44,250 nucleotides of DNA from Andreesenia angusta (lineage in GTDB: Bacteria > Bacillota > Clostridia > Tissierellales > Gottschalkiaceae). Under the pieces are notes generated by a model. It had not been told where the DNA came from, made no database searches, and saw only the letters and a list, made by a program, of their open reading frames with translations. A program made the position numbers and the translations under genes. The stretch spans positions 1-44,250 of the forward strand of contig NZ_MKIE01000013.1 in NCBI RefSeq assembly GCF_001855385.1, written 5' to 3'. Positions 7,775 to 15,475 of the stretch are shown one piece after another (position 1 is the stretch's first letter; every line of letters begins with the position of its first letter).

Positions 7775-8629
7775 CTTTATCTTTAGCGCCCTTGCAACCT
7801 TCGGGACGAATGTCTCTCTTGTGATCTCCAAGCTGTAGAAGCTCTCCAGATACTCCTCTATCCAGGCGTAGTACTTAAACGGGTCTCTGAATCTTATGGC
7901 CTCGTCAATTGCCACTTTAAGCTTCAGTTTCTGAAGCATAAGCCTCCAAATTCCCGACTTTTTTAAGTCCAGTTTTTCAGTTGAGACTATACCCTGTGCT
8001 TCAAGTATCTGCTCCACGCTCTCAAGCCTGTAGTCTATGTAGCTCCACCTGAAGTGCGGGTTTTTCATGTCGTTTGAAAGCTTTATGCCTGACAGCGTTA
8101 TGTCGGCCTTGTTGCTTCTAGAGATTCCGGCTATATCCAGTATCTCCTCCGGCAGACCGTCTGCATCTTCCATATCTCCAAGGCGCACGTCCTCTCCGTC
8201 TGGACCGAATTTAATCATCACTCCCCTGAGAGCGCATATAGTCTCCATGGCCTTTCTATAGCTTGCAACCCTCGCCTCAGACGCTGAAATGGGATTCAGG
8301 AAGAGCTTTCCGCCCGTCTTCTCGCATATATCAAGCCCTCTGTTTTCAAATAGATTCAAAAAAATGCTCTCCCACTCTCTATTCATGGTCATATTCAGAT
8401 GTCCGGCTTCGCTCGTCTCAACTCGCTCAAGCATAAGCAGCTCAGCTGAAATTTCGCTTGCAAGCTGTTCCGCCGTCTCTCCCGAGTCTCTGTACTTCAT
8501 GGCTATATTGCTTGAGAGGTCCAACTCTGATCCGTCTTTCCACTCAAGCTCTATGCGCCTGTTCTCTCTTAGGACTCTCTCTATTTCGTCTGTAAAAAGT
8601 TTCTCTACTTCATCTATAGTCTTAAACAT
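7769..8629 (-). CDS. Arginyl-tRNA synthetase-like protein lacking the catalytic domain
   Basis: The 286-residue protein matches the two ends of ArgRS and lacks the middle. Residues about 1-110 resemble the ArgRS N-terminal additional domain (SNIAMKYRDSGETAEQLA at 40-57; AGHLNMTM at 75-82). Residues about 190-286 resemble the DALR anticodon-binding domain (KNPHFRWSYIDYRLESV; ending TRETFVPKVARALKIKL). The Rossmann core with its HIGH and KMSKS-type motifs is absent, and only about 75 unfamiliar residues join the halves. A full ArgRS is about 550-600 residues. The gene follows a DUF1934/YwiB gene, the usual partner of argS, so it sits where argS is expected. It cannot charge tRNA alone; tRNA binding or regulation is a guess. 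Confidence 0.75.
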   Translation of the reverse strand: MFKTIDEVEKLFTDEIERVLRENRRIELEWKDGSELDLSSNIAMKYRDSGETAEQLASEISAELLMLERVETSEAGHLNMTMNREWESIFLNLFENRGLDICEKTGGKLFLNPISASEARVASYRKAMETICALRGVMIKFGPDGEDVRLGDMEDADGLPEEILDIAGISRSNKADITLSGIKLSNDMKNPHFRWSYIDYRLESVEQILEAQGIVSTEKLDLKKSGIWRLMLQKLKLKVAIDEAIRFRDPFKYYAWIEEYLESFYSLEITRETFVPKVARALKIKL

Positions 8630-8637
8630 GTTTTCTC

Positions 8638-9072
8638 CTAAATTATCTCTATTTTAAGCTTGTTCTCTGTGGAAGAGTCGCTGTCCACCATGGTAAGCGT
8701 GTACGAGATATCCACAGTGCTCCCCACTATCTCTTCTCTTATCTCCACTTCGAGCGAATCTGTAGCTATCTCCATCTTGAATATGCCGTAAGGCGTTCTG
8801 TAGTCTAGCACATGGTTCTGCTCTTTGCAGAACACCATGTCGGAGCTGCTCTGCCCTGTGCGCTTCATCTGTACTCTGTCTTTTTCCAGCCTAAGCCTTG
8901 TCTTGGAGTTCTCCATGCCTGAGATCTCCGACTCGTCATAGGTTATATAGTCGGCGCCGTCTTTCCTGTAGAGCTTGCCCTCTGTGACAAGCTCTATTGT
9001 GTTCTTCTCGCCTTCTTCATCTCTCTGCGTTCCGATTATCCTTAGCTTTATCTCGCTTTTCACTGACTCCAC
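8638..9072 (-). CDS. DUF1934 (YwiB-like) beta-barrel protein
   Basis: This is a 144-residue soluble protein of alternating beta strands. It matches the DUF1934/YwiB family (lipocalin-like barrel) in length and in features such as LVTEGKLYRKDGADYITYDE and the YGIFKMEI strand. In Firmicutes this family is often next to argS, and here it directly precedes the ArgRS-like gene. It is packed tightly between murI and that gene, probably in one operon. The start may be GTG at 9072 or GTG at 9063. Function is unknown. Confidence 0.8.
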   Translation of the reverse strand: MESVKSEIKLRIIGTQRDEEGEKNTIELVTEGKLYRKDGADYITYDESEISGMENSKTRLRLEKDRVQMKRTGQSSSDMVFCKEQNHVLDYRTPYGIFKMEIATDSLEVEIREEIVGSTVDISYTLTMVDSDSSTENKLKIEII

Positions 9073-9074
9073 CT

Positions 9075-9881
9075 CTAAAGTTTTTCTATTTCGACTTTCT
9101 GTATCGAGATTATGTTCTTGTTGAGTATGTTTCCGCCTATTCGTCTGAACTTCTCCGGGTCGTCGCTTACGAAGAAGTGATGCTTCGGCTTTTCGTTTCT
9201 GCTCGCCAAGAGCTTTCTCTCTGTGAGTATCTCCTTGACTTCCCTGGCAGTCTCGTAGGCCGGGTTTATAAGCTTGACGTCAGGGCCTAGCACCTTGCTC
9301 AGCGTATATCTGAGTATAGGGTAGTGTGTGCATCCGAGCACAAGCGTGTCTATGTCGTGCTCCACCATGTCTATGAGGTATTTTTCCGAGGTAAGCCTGG
9401 CTATCTCGGTGTCCTCCCAGCCGTCCTCCACTATCTGCACAAATAGCGGGCAGTCCTGCCCTATGACTTCGCTTGAAGGGTTCAGCCTTCTTATCACTTT
9501 CTGGTACGCTTCGCTGTTTATGGTCCCCGTAGTCCCTATGACGCCTATCTTGTCGTTCTGCGTCTCTTTTACTGCGGCCTTGGCCCCCGGCTCTATTACA
9601 CCTATTATAGGCACGTCAAACTCCTCTAATGCAGGCGCAAGCGCCACCGCACTAGCTGTATTGCAGGCTATCACTATAGCCTTTATGTCCTTGCTCAGCA
9701 GGAATTTTATGCACTGGAAAGAATACTTGAGCACTGCCTCTTTCGACTTCGTTCCGTAAGGTATCCTCCCTGTGTCTCCAAAGTAGATTATATCCTCATC
9801 TGGAAGCTGCTCTACAAGCTCCTTCAGCACAGTGAGCCCGCCTATTCCAGAGTCGAATATTCCTATAGGTCTGTTGTCCAT
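9075..9881 (-). CDS. murI: Glutamate racemase
   Basis: This enzyme converts L- to D-glutamate for peptidoglycan. The protein has about 268 residues. The N-terminus IGIFDSGIGGLTV, the catalytic cysteine C73 in IACNTASA and the second catalytic cysteine C184 in VLGCTHYP are all present, as is the GDTGRIPYGTK substrate loop. The ATG at 9881 (MDNRPIG) is preferred over GTG at 9890 because it is better spaced from AAAGGGTGG. It probably heads the operon with the DUF1934 and ArgRS-like genes. Confidence 0.95.
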   Translation of the reverse strand: MDNRPIGIFDSGIGGLTVLKELVEQLPDEDIIYFGDTGRIPYGTKSKEAVLKYSFQCIKFLLSKDIKAIVIACNTASAVALAPALEEFDVPIIGVIEPGAKAAVKETQNDKIGVIGTTGTINSEAYQKVIRRLNPSSEVIGQDCPLFVQIVEDGWEDTEIARLTSEKYLIDMVEHDIDTLVLGCTHYPILRYTLSKVLGPDVKLINPAYETAREVKEILTERKLLASRNEKPKHHFFVSDDPEKFRRIGGNILNKNIISIQKVEIEKL

Positions 9882-9934
9882 CTCTACCACCCTTTGTCGT
9901 AAATTAAGAAAACAGAGATTTCTCTCTGCTTTCT

Positions 9935-10603
9935 CTACTTCTCCTGATCTATAAAAAAGTTTCTTATATTGTATATGTGGAACTCTGCAGATTCTTGGGC
10001 TTTGGCTGTGTCTTGGTCTCTCAGGTATCCCAGTATCTCTTCGTGCTCCTCTATGAGCTTTTTCGCGTTCTCTTCGTACTCTGTGAAGTATATCACCCTG
10101 AAACGATGAACTTGGTCTCTAAGCCCCTCCACTATATTTGTAAGCTTGTCGTTTTTCGAAGCTTTCAGCAGTATGTCGTGGAAGGCTGCGTCGCTCTTTA
10201 TCATGCCTTCAGTGTCTTTATCCTGTACGCACTTTATAAGCTCTCTCGTCGTGTCCTCTAGAAGCTCTATGTCTAGCGGCTCTCTTCTTTCAGCCCCTAG
10301 CGACGCTGCCAGCCCTTCAAGCGAAGCTCTGACTTCAAGCACGTCTATGACGTCTTTGAGGGATACGTCTGCTACATAGGCCCCTTTTCTAGGCACCATC
10401 ACCAGCAGCCCTTCAAGCTCCAGCTTTCTTATGGCCTCTCTGACTGGAGTCCTACTTACTCCAAGCTGCTCCGCCAGCTGAACCTCCATAACTCTCTCTC
10501 CAGGAGTGAGCTTTCCCTCTAATATGGCCTCTCTAAGCGTCTCGAAAACTATGTCTCTAAGCGGCTTGTGAGAATCCATCTGTATCATTCCTAAGTCTTT
10601 CAT
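9935..10603 (-). CDS. GntR-family transcription regulator (FadR-like, FCD domain)
   Basis: The 222-residue protein has a winged helix-turn-helix at residues about 10-75 (PGERVMEVQLAEQLGVSRTP VREAIRKLE). An all-helical FCD ligand domain follows (about 80-215) with the metal-binding pattern D(x)3H: AAFHDILLKAS and, later, EEHEEILGYL and AEFHIYNI. It lies directly downstream of ispE on the same strand, 20 bases apart. Effector and targets are not evident from the sequence. Confidence 0.88.
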   Translation of the reverse strand: MKDLGMIQMDSHKPLRDIVFETLREAILEGKLTPGERVMEVQLAEQLGVSRTPVREAIRKLELEGLLVMVPRKGAYVADVSLKDVIDVLEVRASLEGLAASLGAERREPLDIELLEDTTRELIKCVQDKDTEGMIKSDAAFHDILLKASKNDKLTNIVEGLRDQVHRFRVIYFTEYEENAKKLIEEHEEILGYLRDQDTAKAQESAEFHIYNIRNFFIDQEK

Positions 10604-10622
10604 TTTCGAATATCTCCTCCAA

Positions 10623-11477
10623 CTAAATCGTTTTTGTCTTTATCGTAAGCTTGACTTTTTTATCCAATTTAGCCTTAGCCTCGTCCAGTTCTTTCTCTGT
10701 TTTAAAGATTCCAAATACAGTCGGACCACTTCCACTCATAAGAGCACCTAGCGCTCCCGAAATCACCATCTCCCGCTTTATATCCTCTATTACGGGGTAC
10801 ATCGGTATCGTGACAGTCTCCAGCACGTTCACCATATTCTGAGCCACATGCTCCAAATCGTCCTCCGAGATGGCCTGCATAAGCCTTTCTGTATCTGGTC
10901 TTTTATTAAGACCTTCCAAGTTTAAGTTTTGATATATTCGGGCTGTAGAAACCTGTATTTCCGGATTTGCGAGCAGTATATGCTTCCCGCCAAAACCATT
11001 AAGCCTCTTCAGCTTCTCTCCTATTCCCTCTGCAAGGGCAGTTCCTCCGTATATACAGTAGGGTATGTCTGCACCTATAGGCTTTCCAATCTCCATAAGC
11101 TCAGCCTCCGAAAGTCCCAGGCCCCAGAGCTCATTCAGCCCTTTTAGAGTCGCCGCGGCATCTGTGCTTCCGCCTGCGAGCCCTGCCGATACAGGTATGT
11201 GCTTCTCTATCCTGATCTTCACCCCGGAATTCAATCCGTGTTTCTTCTTAAGCGAATCTGCCACTTTGTAGACTATATTGCGCTCGTCTGTCGGAATCTC
11301 CAGAGAGTCTGACTCTATCACTATCTTGTCTTCTTCTATCTCCTCGATCTGCAGCGTGTCCTTCAGATCTATCTGCTGCATTATCATTCTGAGGTCGTGG
11401 TATCCGTCCTCTCTTCTCCTCAAGACGTCAAGAGAAAGGTTTATTTTGCCGTATGCATCTAGTTTTATGCTCTTCAT
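10623..11477 (-). CDS. ispE: 4-diphosphocytidyl-2-C-methyl-D-erythritol kinase
   Basis: This is the MEP-pathway kinase for isoprenoid precursors, about 284 residues. GHMP-kinase features are present: N-terminal AYGKINLSLDVL, the ATP loop PVSAGLAGGSTDAAA, and a C-terminal GALMSGSGPTVFGIF. The start is ATG at 11477 (MKSIKLDAYG), preceded by GGGAGAAG; the longer open frame adds 17 residues unlike the family. In Bacillus, veg lies just upstream, and the same order is seen here. Confidence 0.95.
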   Translation of the reverse strand: MKSIKLDAYGKINLSLDVLRRREDGYHDLRMIMQQIDLKDTLQIEEIEEDKIVIESDSLEIPTDERNIVYKVADSLKKKHGLNSGVKIRIEKHIPVSAGLAGGSTDAAATLKGLNELWGLGLSEAELMEIGKPIGADIPYCIYGGTALAEGIGEKLKRLNGFGGKHILLANPEIQVSTARIYQNLNLEGLNKRPDTERLMQAISEDDLEHVAQNMVNVLETVTIPMYPVIEDIKREMVISGALGALMSGSGPTVFGIFKTEKELDEAKAKLDKKVKLTIKTKTI

Positions 11478-11615
11478 TCTTCTCTCCCATAATACTGTAT
11501 ATTGTAGAAAGTACCTTTTGAAGTACAATCACCCCTCTATAGTATAATACATTTTCTATTTTTTTAAAGTATTTTTTATAGCTATATATTAGACTAGCTT
11601 CCCGAAGCGTACAAC

Positions 11616-11654
11616 AAAAGCCCCAGGTAAAGTATAATTTACCTGGGGCTTTTG
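11616..11654 (-). terminator. Terminator behind veg
   Basis: AAAAGCCCCAGGTAAA pairs with TTTACCTGGGGCTTTT across a short loop. The A/T runs on both sides make it usable in either direction; it lies just after the veg stop. Confidence 0.85.
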
Positions 11655-11672
11655 CTTCCTATCTGCTAAACT

Positions 11673-11939
11673 CTAGTCCACGAGCGATATGTCTTCGACT
11701 TCTCTGTCCATCAGAGTTATCTGAACAGTCTCTGTCAGTATATCAGAGTAGCTATAAGAAACCATTCTAGACGTGTTGTAGCCACCGTTTATCTTGACCA
11801 CAAACACACTAGGGTAAACTCCCTCTATTACACCGTCTCTTTCGACTATCTTTTTTCTTCCCTTGTTAGCTCTTAGCTTGATTTTGCGTCCTACATAGTT
11901 CTCTACACTTGCTCTTATCTTATCTAATGATTTAGACAA
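11673..11939 (-). CDS. veg: Veg protein
   Basis: This is a small protein (88 residues) of the Veg/DUF1021 family, linked in Bacillus subtilis to biofilm matrix expression. Family features are RKIKLRANKGRKK, RDGVIEGVYPSVFVVKI and VSYSYSDILTETVQITL. The start is TTG at 11939 (SKSLDKIRASVEN), correctly spaced from AGAGGTG and matching the length of B. subtilis Veg; the ATG further upstream adds seven residues. Two consensus promoters stand in front. The molecular activity is not known. Confidence 0.93.
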   Translation of the reverse strand: MSKSLDKIRASVENYVGRKIKLRANKGRKKIVERDGVIEGVYPSVFVVKINGGYNTSRMVSYSYSDILTETVQITLMDREVEDISLVD

Positions 11940-11973
11940 AGCCTTCACCTCTTTCCACATATGACACTCATTT

Positions 11974-12002
11974 ATTCTAACATTTCATTCTGTTTTTGTC
12001 AA
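11974..12002 (-). promoter_or_regulatory. veg promoter P1 (sigma-A type)
   Basis: TTGACA (12002-11997), 17-base spacer, TAGAAT (11979-11974) on the minus strand, 34 bases before the veg start codon. Confidence 0.8.
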
Positions 12003-12016
12003 GTTTTTAACTTTTA

Positions 12017-12045
12017 ATTTTACTATATGTCTTATTGCCTGTCAA
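12017..12045 (-). promoter_or_regulatory. veg promoter P2 (sigma-A type)
   Basis: TTGACA (12045-12040), 17-base spacer, TAAAAT (12022-12017), placed 43 bases upstream of P1. Tandem consensus promoters indicate strong expression. Confidence 0.75.
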
Positions 12046-12169
12046 TCTCTCTTTTCTATGTTTTTTTACAAAAATTTTATATGTATTATTTGGAACTTGG
12101 GGTATAATTACTCTAGATTGAATTTTATCGGACATATGCTTATATGTCCTGTTGAAAGGGAGTGTTGTT

Positions 12170-13972
12170 TTGAAAGGTACTGTTGTTTCAGCTTGGGTAA
12201 AGACGAGCAGAAAAGTTTTCGGAGACAGCGTGGCTGAAGCCGGACTTCAGACTATGGGTTTCCCAAGCGATAAATTATTTACACCTACTGAGGAAGTCGA
12301 CGATTCCAAGGTAAGGTCTTTTATTTCTTTCCTGGCTAGCAAGTCCGGAAAATCTGAAAGCGAGATATGGAAGCTGATAGGTATGGACAATATAATCACC
12401 TTCGCCAAAGACTACCCCGCTTTCTTCAAGCAGGACAATCTATACTCTTTCCTGAGATCCATGTATGACGTGCACGTGGTAATAGCGAGCAGAATAAAGG
12501 GAGCCAAGCCTCCTCTAGTTTCCATAAAGCCGATAAGCGACTATGTGGCGCAGATGAGCTACGAGTCCCAGCGTGGGATGTTCGACTACTTCCACGGAAT
12601 GCTTCAGGGAGCCGCCAAACACTTTGGAGAGAACATAAAGGTGGACACAGTTGAAAAGACTTCTACCAAGACAGTCATAAACATAAAGTTCGAAGACAAG
12701 ATACTCTACAGAAAATCGTACAAGCTGAACAAGCTGGCGTCTCTTGGGTTTATAAGAGATATAGGGATTAAGTCAGGAGTATTGAACCTTCTGCTGGCTG
12801 GACTGCCTTCAGCCATAGTCTTTGGTCTGTTTGGAGCCGTTCCCGGGATAATAACTGTCCTTTTACTTAGCTTTATAGTTCCTTCTGTAGCTGTAAAAAG
12901 CCTTATGGCCCCTCTTTCCCTTATAAGAAAGCAGATTCTAGACCTAAAGGAGAGAGTCTACTCGGGAGACGTCGTGATATCTTCAAACGACGAGCTAGAG
13001 GAGATGAACGAGATACTAGGAGAGTACAAGTCGTCTATAAAGACTGACTTTGTGGGATTCAAAGGCCTTACAGACGAGCTGAACTCGTTTACCGACACTT
13101 TCAGGGAGATCTCCGACAATATGGAGCATATATCTAGGGACATCTCGAACGTGGTTGAAGAAGTTGCGCATGTGGCCGTAAGCCAGGCTCAAGAGACAGA
13201 AGAATCTGCATTCCTCCTACATAGGAACATAGACACTTTGAACTCCATAGTTGAGAAGGAAAACCAGAGCAAAGACGAGCTGGAGTCTTCTGTAGATATG
13301 CTCCAGAGCGGATATTCCGACCTTCGTGGCGCTTCTGAAAGCCTCGAGCAGATGCTGCTTGACTTCAAGAAAGTAAACGAAGACAGTGTCATCCTTAAAG
13401 AGCAGGCCAGAGGTGTCACTCAGATTGTGGACACCGTAGAGGTCATAGCCGAGCAGACAAACCTGCTGGCGCTGAACGCCGCCATAGAAGCTTCCCGTGC
13501 CGGCGAGTACGGCCGCGGATTCTCTGTAGTTGCTGAGGAGATAAGAGCCCTTGCAGAAGAGTCTAAAGAGGCTGTGAAGAACATAAACATCGGACTTAAG
13601 ACTTTCGTAAGAGAGATCGACTCTGTTGTGTCCCAGGTAGAGCAACAGTACAACGTGCTGACTGTGCAAAACGAGAAACTCTCTGGAGTTGCGGACGGAA
13701 ACCAACGAAGTGTGGAGGGCATACAAAAGGTGTCCGAGGCCATTATAGAGATGATAGAAGACCTCACTACAGAGACAGAGTCTATAAACAAGCTAAGCCA
13801 GAGCATAGAGTCGCTTGCCTCCATAGCCGAGGAAAACTCTGCTTCTTCAGAGGAAGTCAGCTCTAGCGTAAGCACTTTCACTGGCGAGCTTGAGAACATG
13901 ATGTCTAATATAAACGAGTTCAAGAGAGTCGCCGAAACCTTCAGAGGTGACCTGGACCAGTACCATATGTAG
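12170..13972 (+). CDS. Methyl-accepting chemotaxis protein with N-terminal H-NOX haem sensor
   Basis: This is a 600-residue receptor. Residues 1-185 form an H-NOX (HNOB) haem domain: proximal ligand H102 (YDVHVV), P115 in KGAKPP, and the YxSxR motif Y131-S133-R135. The distal residues W9, N74 and Y140 fall at exactly the numbers of the oxygen-binding H-NOX of Thermoanaerobacter tengcongensis. About 205-250 holds two membrane helices. About 320-600 is the signalling domain with the hairpin [21 protein letters not shown]. The start is TTG at 12170 (KGTVVSAW), spaced from AAGGGAG and matching the MKGT start of the family. It probably steers the cell by sensing O2 (or NO) and signalling to CheA. 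No other che genes are in the window. Confidence 0.93.
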   Translation: MKGTVVSAWVKTSRKVFGDSVAEAGLQTMGFPSDKLFTPTEEVDDSKVRSFISFLASKSGKSESEIWKLIGMDNIITFAKDYPAFFKQDNLYSFLRSMYDVHVVIASRIKGAKPPLVSIKPISDYVAQMSYESQRGMFDYFHGMLQGAAKHFGENIKVDTVEKTSTKTVINIKFEDKILYRKSYKLNKLASLGFIRDIGIKSGVLNLLLAGLPSAIVFGLFGAVPGIITVLLLSFIVPSVAVKSLMAPLSLIRKQILDLKERVYSGDVVISSNDELEEMNEILGEYKSSIKTDFVGFKGLTDELNSFTDTFREISDNMEHISRDISNVVEEVAHVAVSQAQETEESAFLLHRNIDTLNSIVEKENQSKDELESSVDMLQSGYSDLRGASESLEQMLLDFKKVNEDSVILKEQARGVTQIVDTVEVIAEQTNLLALNAAIEASRAGEYGRGFSVVAEEIRALAEESKEAVKNINIGLKTFVREIDSVVSQVEQQYNVLTVQNEKLSGVADGNQRSVEGIQKVSEAIIEMIEDLTTETESINKLSQSIESLASIAEENSASSEEVSSSVSTFTGELENMMSNINEFKRVAETFRGDLDQYHM

Positions 13973-13987
13973 TGTTAGAAAAATCAG

Positions 13988-14024
13988 AAAGCTCCGAGGA
14001 AATATTTCCTCGGAGCTTTTATTT
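13988..14024 (+). terminator. Bidirectional terminator between the H-NOX receptor and corA
   Basis: AAGCTCCGAGGAAAT pairs with ATTTCCTCGGAGCTT, followed by TTATTTTT on the plus strand. It lies between convergent genes. Confidence 0.85.
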
Positions 14025-14030
14025 TTGTAT

Positions 14031-14975
14031 TTAAAAAGGGTTGTTTTTACCAAGCCCCACTGTAACTCCAACCACCAGCACTATGGATATCCCCGCTATT
14101 ATGAGGTATGCATATGGGTTGTCTTGAAGCGGAAGCTCTATGTTCATGCCGTAGAAGCTTGTGATTATATTCGGGATTGATATTCCAAGCGTTATTATGG
14201 CAAGGAATTTCATAACGGTGTTCTGGTTGTTGGATATTACAGAAGCGTAAGTGTCCATCGTTCCACTCAGAATCCTACTGTATATATTGGTCATCTCTAT
14301 GGCCTGCTTGCCCTCTATTATTACGTCTTCCAAGAGGTCCTGGTCCTCAGGGTACTTCCTTATGCTCTCTGTCTTCAAGAGCTTCTCCAGAGCCATTTCA
14401 TTGGCCTTCAGGGAAGTCGAGAAGTAGATAAGGCTGTTCTCCAGGTCGAAAAGCTGTATAAGTTCCTTGTTTCTAGTGGATTTGTGGAGTTGCCTTTGGA
14501 TTCTTGAACTCCTTCTATCTATCTGTTTAAGGTAGGCTAAGTATTTAGCGGCCATTCTGTACAGTATTTGAAGCAGAAATCTGTTCTTCTTGAATGTGAA
14601 AAAAGACTTTATCCTGTTCTCTTCAAATAGCTTGAGTATGTTTGTCTCTTCGCTGCAAGTTGTTACTATATAATCGTCGGATATTATTATTCCGAGCGGT
14701 ATCGTCGTGAAATAGCTGTTTTGCCCTTCCTGCTCGCTCTCCTCCAGTATAGGTATGTCCACTATTATGAGCATAAAGTCGTCCTCTATCTCCATCCTGG
14801 GGCTCTCTTCAACGTCTAGAGGGGCCACTATCGCCTCTCGCTCTATACCGAGTTTCTCGCTTACTTCATCTATCTCTTCTTTTGTCGGGTTGACCAAGTT
14901 TATCCATGAGCCTTTCTCAAAGCTTTCGAGAGTCTCAAGCTCTCTCTCCATAGTAGATCTGAAAATTTTCATCAT
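14031..14975 (-). CDS. corA: CorA-family magnesium/divalent metal transporter
   Basis: This is a 314-residue protein with a large cytoplasmic N-terminal domain and two C-terminal membrane helices. The first helix ends in the signature YGMN, followed by the periplasmic loop IELPLQDNPYA and the second helix. The basic C-terminus KNNPF is usual for the family. It starts with ATG behind AGGAGG. It is convergent with the H-NOX receptor gene. The 200 bases upstream contain a plausible TTGAAA-N17-TATCAT promoter but no recognisable Mg riboswitch. Confidence 0.93.
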   Translation of the reverse strand: MMKIFRSTMERELETLESFEKGSWINLVNPTKEEIDEVSEKLGIEREAIVAPLDVEESPRMEIEDDFMLIIVDIPILEESEQEGQNSYFTTIPLGIIISDDYIVTTCSEETNILKLFEENRIKSFFTFKKNRFLLQILYRMAAKYLAYLKQIDRRSSRIQRQLHKSTRNKELIQLFDLENSLIYFSTSLKANEMALEKLLKTESIRKYPEDQDLLEDVIIEGKQAIEMTNIYSRILSGTMDTYASVISNNQNTVMKFLAIITLGISIPNIITSFYGMNIELPLQDNPYAYLIIAGISIVLVVGVTVGLGKNNPF

Positions 14976-15173
14976 ATAGTTTCCTCCTATCTTTTACATC
15001 CGATATAGAATCTATATGATAAATCTACATCAGATGCTTCTCGTCTGACTCGTGTCGTTTTCCATCTCTCTCTCTACCTTTCTCTTTAGAAATTTCACTT
15101 TCTTAAACAAAAGCGAACTGTCTCAACTTATATGATATATTAAACGCAATCATATTTCAAGTTTCTATATATG

Positions 15174-15198
15174 CAAAAAGACGCCCCGAGGGGCGCCT
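15174..15198 (-). terminator. Terminator of the copA-csoR operon
   Basis: GGCGCCCC/GGGGCGTC stem followed on the minus strand by TTTTTG. Confidence 0.85.
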
Positions 15199-15199
15199 T

Positions 15200-15463
15200 C
15201 TACTTTAAATATACGTCTAATATGTCAATGACCTCGTCTATCTTCTCTTCGCCTTTTCCTTCCTCTATGGCGTCCTTCACACAATGCCTTATATGTTGCT
15301 CGAGTATCCTGTTGTTGGCCTTCTTGAGCAGAGCCATGGCCGAGAGTATCTGCTTGGAGATATCTACGCAGTATCTATCTTCCTCTATCATCCTGACTAT
15401 CCCGTCTACCTGACCCCTTGCCGTCTTGAGCAGGTTCACGGCCTTCTTCTTGTCCTCGTTCAT
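15200..15463 (-). CDS. csoR: CsoR-type copper-sensing repressor
   Basis: The 87-residue helical repressor keeps the Cu(I) ligand set at family spacing: C32 in RYCVDIS, and H57 and C61 in HIRHC (the C-H-C of CsoR). It lies 12 bases behind copA, with start ATG at 15463 spaced from AGAGGA. By family knowledge it releases DNA when Cu(I) binds; the likely operator is at 17654-17669, in front of copA. The gene order copA-csoR gives negative feedback. Confidence 0.93.
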   Translation of the reverse strand: MNEDKKKAVNLLKTARGQVDGIVRMIEEDRYCVDISKQILSAMALLKKANNRILEQHIRHCVKDAIEEGKGEEKIDEVIDILDVYLK

Positions 15464-15475
15464 ATATACCATCCT

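Noticed and set aside
13217..13923. Long minus-strand frames (169 and 167 residues) opposite the H-NOX receptor
   Set aside because: They are antisense to the conserved chemoreceptor signalling domain and lack ribosome sites.
14976..15173. Magnesium-sensing (M-box) riboswitch in front of corA
   Set aside because: The spacer has a plausible promoter and a small hairpin but none of the conserved M-box segments.
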